In this document: positions 6,371 through 11,517 of the stretch, piece by piece | Numbering within the stretch: position 1 is the stretch's first letter | Layout: each line of letters starts with the position of its first letter | Source of the DNA: DATBLY01 sp036555125 | Lineage (GTDB): Bacteria > Actinomycetota > UBA4738 > HRBIN12 | Assembly (NCBI GenBank): GCA_036555125.1 | Contig: DATBLY010000099.1 | Span: 1-17,690, forward strand | Length of the DNA stretch: 17,690 bases | Direction: 5' to 3' | Notes under the pieces: generated by a model | What the model was told of the DNA's origin: nothing | Database searches by the model: none | The model's input: the letters and a program-made list of their open reading frames with translations, nothing else | Program-made: the position numbers and the translations under genes

Positions 6371-6910
6371 ATGACCGACATGACGACGCTGGAAGGCGTG
6401 GCGGAGGAGGTCGACCGCCACGAGCATGAGAGCGCCCATCACGACAAGCTCGTGATCATGGCGTGGAGCGGCGACCTCGACAAGGTGTGGCCCACGTTCA
6501 TCCTGGCGACCACCGGAGCCGCGATGGGCATGGAGACGACCGTCTTCTTCACGTTCTGGGGCCTGTTCCCCTTGGTGAAGAACGAGGTGCGGATCACGGG
6601 CGACAACTGGATGCAGAAGATGCTGTCGTTCATGAACCGGGGAGGGACCGAGCACCTGAAGCTCGGCAAGATGAACTTCGCGGGCATGGGGCCCTCGATG
6701 ATGAAGAAGCTCGCCGAGGAGCACCACGTCGCCTCCCCGCAGGAGCTGCTGGAGGTCGCTCGGGACCTCGGCGTCCACATGGTTCCGTGCCAGATGACGA
6801 TGGATCTGCTCGGGCTCACGAAGGACGACCTGATCGACGGGCTGGAGCCGCCCGCGGGCGCGACCACGGCGCTGCTCCAGGCCCAGGACGCGGTGACGCT
6901 CTTCATCTGA
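6371..6910 (+). CDS. DsrE2-like (DsrE/F/H family) sulfur-carrier protein
   Basis: This 179-residue protein shares the DsrE2/peroxiredoxin-like family pattern: KLVIMAWSGDLDKVWPTFILATTGAAMG, then TTVFFTFWGL, and the carrier block HMVPCQMTMDLLGLTKDDL with Cys140 as its only cysteine. It is a longer paralogue of the first operon gene, with a His-rich N-terminus (H17, H19, H23, H24) and a Met/Lys/Gly-rich insert around 80-115 (KMLSFMNRGG, KMNFAGMGPSMMKK) typical of DsrE2 proteins. The two hydrophobic stretches at about 40-68 may associate with the membrane. The ribosome site GAGGTGAT overlaps the upstream stop. It is the last gene of the operon and is followed by a bidirectional hairpin terminator. 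Persulfide exchange with TusA is inferred from family work and from linkage. Confidence 0.87.
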   Translation: MTDMTTLEGVAEEVDRHEHESAHHDKLVIMAWSGDLDKVWPTFILATTGAAMGMETTVFFTFWGLFPLVKNEVRITGDNWMQKMLSFMNRGGTEHLKLGKMNFAGMGPSMMKKLAEEHHVASPQELLEVARDLGVHMVPCQMTMDLLGLTKDDLIDGLEPPAGATTALLQAQDAVTLFI

Positions 6911-6936
6911 GCGTTCGCCGACCGGACGCGGAGCGT

Positions 6937-6969
6937 GCCGGGCGGCGGCGGTCCCCCTCGCCGCCCGGC
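6937..6969. terminator. Bidirectional hairpin terminator between dsrE2 and the histidine kinase
   Basis: GCCGGGCGGCG (6937-6947) and CGCCGCCCGGC (6959-6969) form a perfect 11-bp GC stem with an 11-nt loop. It lies in the 70-nt gap between two convergent stop codons. No U-tract follows on either side, which is common for GC-rich actinobacterial terminators. Confidence 0.65.
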
Positions 6970-6980
6970 TCTCCGCCCGA

Positions 6981-9185
6981 TCACCCTCCGGGCAGGAAGA
7001 CGTGGAACGACGCTCCGCCGCCGGGTCGGTCGTCGACCCAGGCCCGGCCGCCGTGGAGCTCGGCGAAGCGCCGGACCAACGAGAGCCCGATCCCGACCCC
7101 CGGTGAGTGCGCCGCCGTCGTCGATCCGGGCGCCTGCCGGAACGGCTCGAAGATCGCCTCGTGGAGGTCCGGCGGGATCCCCGCGCCCTCATCCTCCACC
7201 ACCAGATCGAGCCCGCCGTCCCGGCCCGACGCCCTGACCCAGATGCGAGCGTCGGATGCCGTGTGCCGCAGGGCGTTCGAGACCAGGTTCTCGATGATCC
7301 GCTCGACCTTCGCGGCGTCCACGGACACGGTGGCATCCTCGACCTCGACGTCGATCGGTCGTCCGTCGGGGTTCTCCGCTCCTTCGATGCTGCGCTCCAC
7401 GAGGGCGAGGAGCTCGATCGGCCGTCGCTGCGGCGTGACGATGCCGCGCTGGAGCCGGTCGAGGTCCAACAGGTCGCCCAGGAGCCGTTCGAGCTTGCGT
7501 GCGTTCGCGGCGATGCGCCGCACCAGGTCGGTCGCGTCGGGTCGAGACAGGTCGGAACCCGCTTGCTCCAGCGTGAGGGCCGACCCGAGGATCGAGGTCA
7601 GCGGGGTGCGCAGGTCGTGTGAGACCGCCTCGAGGAACGTGTTCTTCATGTCGTCGAGGGTCCGCAATCGCTGGGCCGCTTCGCGCTCGCGCCGGAACGC
7701 CTCGGAGAACTTGCGTTCGCTGCGGCGCAGCGCCTCCTCGGCCCGCTTGCGTCCGGTGATGTCCACCATCAGCCCGCGGATCTGCTGTGCGCGTCCGACG
7801 ACATGCACCAGGTCGCGGATCCACACGATGGTGCCCGCCGGCGTCGCGACCCGGTACTCGAGCTGACGGTCCTCGCCGGAGTCCACCGCCTGCCGGATGC
7901 GCTCGAGCGCCTCGCCTCGATCCTCGGCGACGACGTGTTCGCCCCACGTCCGGTGGCGGGTGCCGTCGGTCGGTCCGGTGCCCAGGAGGTGCTCGGCGCC
8001 GCTCGACAGGAAGGAGAGGCGCAGGGAGTCGGGGTCGGCCTCCCAGAACACGGCATCGAGGCTCTCGACCAACTCGTGGAACCGCTCCAACTCGGAGAGC
8101 CGGCGGGCGTTCCCGAGCGCGAGCGAGGTCACGTCGGCGATCCCGCCGGCCAGGCGGAGCTCGCCCTCCCGGAACGGCCGCTGCGACGGGGCCACCATCG
8201 CCAGGACCCCCACCCCCGCGGGCGTCCAGCGGAGCGGGGCCACCAGGACGTCGCGCGCCTCCTCGAAGAACCAGAGCTGGCGCGGGACCTGGTGCACGGC
8301 CTGCGCCGGGACCACGAATGGGTCCTCCCGTTCGTCCAGGAACGCCTTCGCCAGATCGGCCGGAACGTCGGGGATCCCCTCCGGCGTCCGCGCGACCGAG
8401 TCACCGTCGAGCTGGAGGATCCGGACGATCCGGAAGTCTCCGGTCTCCTCGTCGCGAAGGTAGGCGGCGACGCACGAGCACCCGATCAGACGGGGGACCG
8501 CCTCCACCGCCTCCTGGAGGATCCCGTCCACCGTCCGCCGCCGGGTGAGCGCCTGCGAGAGGTTCAGCAGCGAGGCGGAGGTCGCCGCGGCCTCGCGCTC
8601 GAGGTCCAGGAGGTTCGCGTTGTCGAACGCGACGGCCGCGTGAGACGCGAGGACCTCGAGCAGCCGCTGATCCTCGAGGTCGAACTTCGCGTACCCGAGC
8701 ATCGACAGCACGATCACGCCGATCAGCTGATCGCCCGCGAGCATCGGGACGGCCAGCATCGACTCGAGCACGTCGTCCGTGCCCGGGATCTGGACCGCGA
8801 ACTCGACCTCTCGGGCATCCGGGGTGAGCAGGGACGTGCGGTGCTCCGCGACCCATCCGGTGATGCCCTCGCCGATCTCGGTGGTCAGGCTCTCGACCGT
8901 GTCGTTCTCGTAGTCCGAGAAGATCTCGCCGCGGAACGACGCGGGAAGCAGGGTCGAGCCGTCCGCCTGGAGCAGGTACACGCGGCAGCTGTGGTAGTCG
9001 ATGATCGTGCGGAGCTCGGCTGTGATGGCGTTCCCGATGCTCGCGACGTCGCCCAGCGAGTTCAGCTTCGTCGCCAGGCTGTGGAGCATGTTCAGCTGCG
9101 CCACCGACCGCGTCCGATCCGGTTCGGCGCGCGCGACGACCTCGTGCGAGACGTGATCTCCGGCCTGCACCATCGGTTGTGTCAT
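6981..9185 (-). CDS. Soluble GAF-GAF-PAS sensor histidine kinase
   Basis: This 734-residue cytoplasmic two-component kinase has no transmembrane segment. Domains in order: a first GAF domain at about 45-190, a second GAF-like domain at about 215-360, a PAS fold with PAC end (VDITGRKRAEEAL) at about 370-485, a HisKA dimerisation domain with phospho-acceptor His523 in AVSHDLRTPL, and HATPase_c at about 620-733. The HATPase domain shows an N box (IENLVSNALRHT), G1 (VEDEGAGIP) and G2 (GVGIGLSLV), so it should be active. The input ligand of the GAF and PAS domains is not apparent. The start ATG at 9185 has no ribosome site, and a second in-frame Met lies 12 nt downstream. No response regulator is adjacent; an orphan receiver gene on the same strand about 1 kb upstream is the likeliest partner. 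Confidence 0.93.
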   Translation of the reverse strand: MTQPMVQAGDHVSHEVVARAEPDRTRSVAQLNMLHSLATKLNSLGDVASIGNAITAELRTIIDYHSCRVYLLQADGSTLLPASFRGEIFSDYENDTVESLTTEIGEGITGWVAEHRTSLLTPDAREVEFAVQIPGTDDVLESMLAVPMLAGDQLIGVIVLSMLGYAKFDLEDQRLLEVLASHAAVAFDNANLLDLEREAAATSASLLNLSQALTRRRTVDGILQEAVEAVPRLIGCSCVAAYLRDEETGDFRIVRILQLDGDSVARTPEGIPDVPADLAKAFLDEREDPFVVPAQAVHQVPRQLWFFEEARDVLVAPLRWTPAGVGVLAMVAPSQRPFREGELRLAGGIADVTSLALGNARRLSELERFHELVESLDAVFWEADPDSLRLSFLSSGAEHLLGTGPTDGTRHRTWGEHVVAEDRGEALERIRQAVDSGEDRQLEYRVATPAGTIVWIRDLVHVVGRAQQIRGLMVDITGRKRAEEALRRSERKFSEAFRREREAAQRLRTLDDMKNTFLEAVSHDLRTPLTSILGSALTLEQAGSDLSRPDATDLVRRIAANARKLERLLGDLLDLDRLQRGIVTPQRRPIELLALVERSIEGAENPDGRPIDVEVEDATVSVDAAKVERIIENLVSNALRHTASDARIWVRASGRDGGLDLVVEDEGAGIPPDLHEAIFEPFRQAPGSTTAAHSPGVGIGLSLVRRFAELHGGRAWVDDRPGGGASFHVFLPGG

Positions 9186-9228
9186 CGGTCGCCGGGGGGC
9201 CGAGCGTTAGCCGGGCCGCGTCGGGTGC

Positions 9229-9256
9229 TTGAACCGCGAGGGACGGTTGCTAGCCT
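9229..9256 (+). promoter_or_regulatory. Putative promoter of the DUF3263 gene, back-to-back with the kinase promoter
   Basis: TTGAAC (9229-9234) and TAGCCT (9251-9256) are separated by 16 nt, a good sigma-70-type pair. The -10 ends 9 nt before the ATG, predicting a leader of only about 2-3 nt. Read on the minus strand, the same -35 region gives GTTCAAG, which could serve the divergent kinase gene with TAACGC about 18 nt on. Confidence 0.55.
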
Positions 9257-9265
9257 CCGCGGGAG

Positions 9266-9553
9266 ATGCCGACGCGGACCGGGGAGCGGGCGGGCGACGC
9301 TGCGACGCTCGACGAGCGTGAGCGCGCGCTGCTCGACTTCGAGCGTGAGGCCTGGAAGCTCCGGATCCCCAAGGAGCGGGCGATCCGCGAGCGATTCGGG
9401 TTCTCTCCCGCCCGGTACCACCAGCAGCTCAACCGGCTGATCGATCGTCCCGATGCGCTCGCGTACGACCCGATGCTCGTCAGACGCCTCCGGCGCGTCC
9501 GCGAGGCCCGCCGTCGCAGGCGCGTCGCCGGACGCCTCGGGATCCGGGTCTGA
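9266..9553 (+). CDS. DUF3263-family small protein
   Basis: This 95-residue protein matches the actinobacterial DUF3263 pattern: LDERERALLDFEREAWKL, then KERAIRERFGFSPARYHQQLN (helix-turn-helix-like), RLIDRPDALAYDPMLVRRLRR, and a very basic tail (REARRRRRVAGRLG). A DNA-binding role is plausible from the fold-like pattern and charge but is not established. No normally spaced Shine-Dalgarno exists; the GGGAG abuts the ATG, so near-leaderless expression from the upstream promoter is likely. The LytR_C gene follows within 60 nt. From memory, Mycobacterium tuberculosis has the same pair (Rv0430, Rv0431) some genes ahead of groEL2, and here groEL also lies downstream on the same strand. Confidence 0.88.
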   Translation: MPTRTGERAGDAATLDERERALLDFEREAWKLRIPKERAIRERFGFSPARYHQQLNRLIDRPDALAYDPMLVRRLRRVREARRRRRVAGRLGIRV

Positions 9554-9591
9554 CGCGCGGGGGGCCCGACCCCCGCCGCCGGAGCTTCGGA

Positions 9592-9597
9592 TAGGAT
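9592..9597 (+). promoter_or_regulatory. Leaderless-type -10 box of the LytR_C gene
   Basis: TAGGAT is followed by 7 nt and GTG at 9605. The AGGA inside the box is also an acceptable Shine-Dalgarno for that GTG, so the data cannot tell a leaderless start from a weak leadered one. Both favour GTG 9605 over ATG 9596, which lies inside the box. Confidence 0.45.
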
Positions 9598-9604
9598 GCC
9601 CGGC

Positions 9605-10144
9605 GTGAACATCGGCACCGCCCGGATCGTGATCATCGTCGCCTTGGTGGTCGCCGGCGTGGCGATCCTGTGGAACGGCTTCGGCGATACCGGTACCTCG
9701 GCGCTGCCGGACGGCGGGGGGGCGATCGGCCCCACCGGCCCGACGGGCCCCACCGGCTCGGCCTCCCCGTCGCCCTCGAACACCCCGAGCCCGCAGGTCA
9801 CTCCGAGCCCGCAGATCCAGGGCGTGACCGTGCAGGTCTTCAACGGGACGAACGAGACCGGGCTCGCCGCCGAGATCCAGCAATCGCTCGAGGACGACGG
9901 CTACAGCGCGCCGGCGGATCCGGGCAACGTGCCGTCGCCGCCCGTCGCGCAGACCGTCGTCTACTTCCGCGGTGGTCCCGATCGCGCCCAGAACAAGTCG
10001 GACGCGACCTACCTGGCCGAGACGTACTTCCCCGGCGCGAAGGTCAAGGTGCTGAGCGAGGATGTGGGCGACGTGGATCCCAGCGTGAACGTCGTCGTGA
10101 TCCTCGGTGTGGACTACCTGGAGTCGCTCCAGGGCAACGCCTAG
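9605..10144 (+). CDS. Membrane-anchored LytR C-terminal (LytR_C) domain protein
   Basis: This 179-residue protein has one N-terminal membrane anchor (about residues 6-24, ARIVIIVALVVAGVAILW). A low-complexity extracytoplasmic linker rich in Gly, Pro, Thr and Ser follows, including three GPT repeats and PSPQ repeats. A LytR_C domain fills about 73-172 (GVTVQVFNGTNETGLAAEI ... VVVILGVDYLESL). LytR_C proteins are tied to cell-wall assembly in actinobacteria; the M. tuberculosis relative VirR (Rv0431) affects envelope integrity and vesicle release. No LytR-CpsA-Psr catalytic domain is present. GTG at 9605 is preferred to ATG at 9596 because of its better spacing from the AGGA/TAGGAT upstream. The stop codon shares a CTAG with the convergent receiver gene. 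The function here is inferred from family and synteny. Confidence 0.87.
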   Translation: MNIGTARIVIIVALVVAGVAILWNGFGDTGTSALPDGGGAIGPTGPTGPTGSASPSPSNTPSPQVTPSPQIQGVTVQVFNGTNETGLAAEIQQSLEDDGYSAPADPGNVPSPPVAQTVVYFRGGPDRAQNKSDATYLAETYFPGAKVKVLSEDVGDVDPSVNVVVILGVDYLESLQGNA

Positions 10145-10575
10145 CGCCAGACCGGCTCCTCGAGCAACTTCCGGACCGTCGCCTCGCGGCGCTCCCGCCG
10201 CTCCTGCGGATCCATCGCGATCAGCGTCTCCAAGGTCTCGGTCAGCGCGGCCGGCGAGAACGGCTTGGTCATGAACTCGGATGCGCCCTCCTGCCAGCAC
10301 CGGATCTTGTCCTCGAGCTGGGCCTTCGCGGTCAGCACGCAGACCGGGATCTCACGCGTGGCCTCGTCCGAGCGAAGCGCATCCAGGACGTCGTAGCCCC
10401 CGACCTGAGGCAGCATCAGGTCGAGCACGATCGCGTCGGGGAGCTCCCGACGAGCCAGCTCGATCGCGAGCGCGCCATCTCCCGCCTCGAAGACCTCGTG
10501 GCCGGCATGCTGCAGGTTGACGCGGCAGAGCAACAGGACGTCGGGTTCGTCGTCCACGACGAGGACGCGGGCCAT
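10141..10575 (-). CDS. Single-domain (CheY-like) response regulator
   Basis: This 144-residue stand-alone receiver domain has VLVVDDEPD with acidic Asp8/Asp9, phospho-acceptor Asp52 in VLDLMLPQVGG, Thr82 in VLTAKA, and Lys104 in MTKPF: the full set for phosphotransfer. About 25 residues follow the receiver (PQERRERREATVRKLLEEPVWR) and contain no DNA-binding domain, so output must go through protein contact or a phosphorelay. The GGAG at 4-8 nt before the ATG is the ribosome site. It is on the same strand as the GAF-GAF-PAS kinase, separated from it by two plus-strand genes; pairing is likely but unproven. Its stop overlaps the convergent LytR_C stop within one CTAG. Confidence 0.93.
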   Translation of the reverse strand: MARVLVVDDEPDVLLLCRVNLQHAGHEVFEAGDGALAIELARRELPDAIVLDLMLPQVGGYDVLDALRSDEATREIPVCVLTAKAQLEDKIRCWQEGASEFMTKPFSPAALTETLETLIAMDPQERRERREATVRKLLEEPVWR

Positions 10576-10672
10576 CGGTCTCCATGCTCCTTCCCCGGGG
10601 GATCGGCTCCCCCCACGTACCAGTGTCGGCCGATCGGGCGACGCGTTGATACCTGGAACCTGGGAGATGGGC

Positions 10673-10690
10673 TACCCTGGCCGTGGAGGA
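10673..10690 (+). promoter_or_regulatory. Putative -10 and ribosome site of the Rrf2 gene
   Basis: TACCCT (10673-10678) resembles a -10 box, and GGAGGA (10685-10690) is a strong ribosome site 7 nt before GTG 10698. TTGATA at 10646-10651 is a possible -35 but is 21 nt away, too far for an unassisted promoter. The direct CCTGG repeats at 10652-10664 lie where a regulator could bind. Confidence 0.4.
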
Positions 10691-10697
10691 ACGACAC

Positions 10698-11171
10698 GTG
10701 CTGAAGGTCTCCCAGAAGCTCGAATACGCGATGCGCGCGATGATCGAGCTGGCCCAGCGCCGAGACCAGGGAGCGTTGGTCCCGGCCCGCGAGATCGCCG
10801 AGCGGCAGCAGGTCCCCGTGCGGTTCCTGGAGCAGCAGCTGGGCGCCCTCTCGAAGGCCGGGCTGGTGGAGAGCTTCCGCGGCGCCGGGGGCGGGTGCCG
10901 GATCGCCCGTGATCCCGCCGAGATCACCGTCGCCGAGATCGCCGACGCGATCGAGGGCCAGATCTTCCCGATGTTCTGCCTGGAGCCCTCGGATCACACG
11001 TGCTTCCAGGATTCGCGGTGCGGGCTCCAGGGGTTCTGGGCGGACGTGGCCCGCGCCGTTCAGCAGGTGTTCGCCACGACGACGGTGGCGGACCTCGCGG
11101 CCCGCCACCAACGGGTCGCTCCGGCCACGGTGATCTTCGCGCCGGAGCAGCTGCTCTCGGGTTCGAACTAG
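10698..11171 (+). CDS. Rrf2-family transcriptional regulator, probable Fe-S sensor
   Basis: This 157-residue Rrf2 protein is a winged-helix DNA-binding dimer of the IscR/NsrR/CymR type. The N-terminus is canonical (LKVSQKLEYAMRAMIELA), followed by the recognition region REIAERQQVPVRFLEQQLGALSKAGLVES and the wing RGAGGGCRIAR. Three cysteines, Cys94, Cys102 and Cys108 (C-x7-C-x5-C), lie where Rrf2 proteins hold an iron-sulfur cluster, so redox, NO or Fe-S sensing is plausible. A fourth, Cys67, occupies the wing position usually held by Tyr or Phe. GTG 10698 is chosen because GGAGGA is 7 nt upstream and it fits the family N-terminus; the in-frame GTG at 10683 lies before that ribosome site. Its targets are unknown; its own promoter and the sulfur operon 4 kb away are candidates. 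Confidence 0.9.
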   Translation: MLKVSQKLEYAMRAMIELAQRRDQGALVPAREIAERQQVPVRFLEQQLGALSKAGLVESFRGAGGGCRIARDPAEITVAEIADAIEGQIFPMFCLEPSDHTCFQDSRCGLQGFWADVARAVQQVFATTTVADLAARHQRVAPATVIFAPEQLLSGSN

Positions 11172-11175
11172 GGAC

Positions 11176-11346
11176 TCAGCCCTTCGCGGCCTCCGCCTCG
11201 GCCTTGCCCAGGATCCGGGTCAGCGTCGTCCCGCAGACCGGGCACTTCCCCTGCGCCGCCGGACGGCCGTTCTTGAGCGTGACCACCTGGCCCTCGAACG
11301 TGCGCTTCGTGCGGCACTTCATGCAGTAGCCCTCGTACTGCGCCAC
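11176..11346 (-). CDS. DUF5679 small zinc-ribbon protein
   Basis: This 56-residue protein has two CxxC knuckles, Cys8/Cys11 (GYCMKCRTKR) and Cys35/Cys38 (GKCPVCGTTLTR), spaced as in a rubredoxin-like zinc ribbon. The KNGRPAAQG turn between them is typical of DUF5679. Members are widespread in actinobacteria without known function, and nucleic-acid or protein binding is possible. The GTG at 11346 has a near-ideal ribosome site, AAGGAGG, 6 nt upstream, so the small gene is real despite its size. An Ala/Glu/Lys tail ends it 4 nt from the convergent Rrf2 stop. The gene is divergent from acs. Confidence 0.85.
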   Translation of the reverse strand: MAQYEGYCMKCRTKRTFEGQVVTLKNGRPAAQGKCPVCGTTLTRILGKAEAEAAKG

Positions 11347-11376
11347 CGCCTGCCTCCTTCCCCCGTACGTCTCGAA

Positions 11377-11395
11377 GGCCGCCCCTAGGGCGGCC
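11377..11395. repeat. Palindrome in the DUF5679/acs divergent region
   Basis: GGCCGCCC-CTA-GGGCGGCC is a perfect 8-bp inverted repeat with a 3-nt spacer. It lies at the predicted 5' end of the DUF5679 transcript, so it may be an operator or a 5'-leader hairpin. Confidence 0.45.
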
Positions 11396-11403
11396 CTGCG
11401 GGG

Positions 11404-11432
11404 ATGGTGAGCCCCGCGAGGGGCGGTTGCAA
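11404..11432 (-). promoter_or_regulatory. Putative promoter of the DUF5679 gene
   Basis: On the minus strand TTGCAA (11432-11427) and CACCAT (11409-11404) have a 17-nt spacer. Transcription would begin near 11397, leaving a leader of about 50 nt that opens with the palindrome. The spacer itself contains GC inverted repeats. Confidence 0.38.
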
Positions 11433-11478
11433 GCACCACCGGCCCTCCGTCCGGGTCGCACGGGCCCGGGAACCCTCG

Positions 11479-11484
11479 TACGAT
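11479..11484 (+). promoter_or_regulatory. Putative -10 box of acs
   Basis: TACGAT matches the actinobacterial -10 pattern and lies 33 nt before the acs GTG, giving a leader of about 25-27 nt with the ribosome site GGAGG. No clear -35 is visible. Confidence 0.35.
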
Positions 11485-11517
11485 GCGGCCCTCTCGCGAG
11501 TCATGGAGGCATCGAAC

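Noticed and set aside
4292..6910. Inverted DNA duplication of a dsrE-tusA unit
   Set aside because: The gene order is mirrored but all five genes are on the plus strand, and the paralogues differ in length and sequence. A simple inverted duplication is excluded.
9596..9604. ATG 9596 as start of the LytR_C gene
   Set aside because: It lies inside the TAGGAT/AGGA signal; the GTG at 9605 has proper spacing. The difference is three residues and remains uncertain.
11404..11517. Upstream extension of acs to 11404 or 11503
   Set aside because: The extended residues do not resemble Acs, and the ribosome site GGAGG sits inside the extension. The protein from 11518 has the family's usual length.
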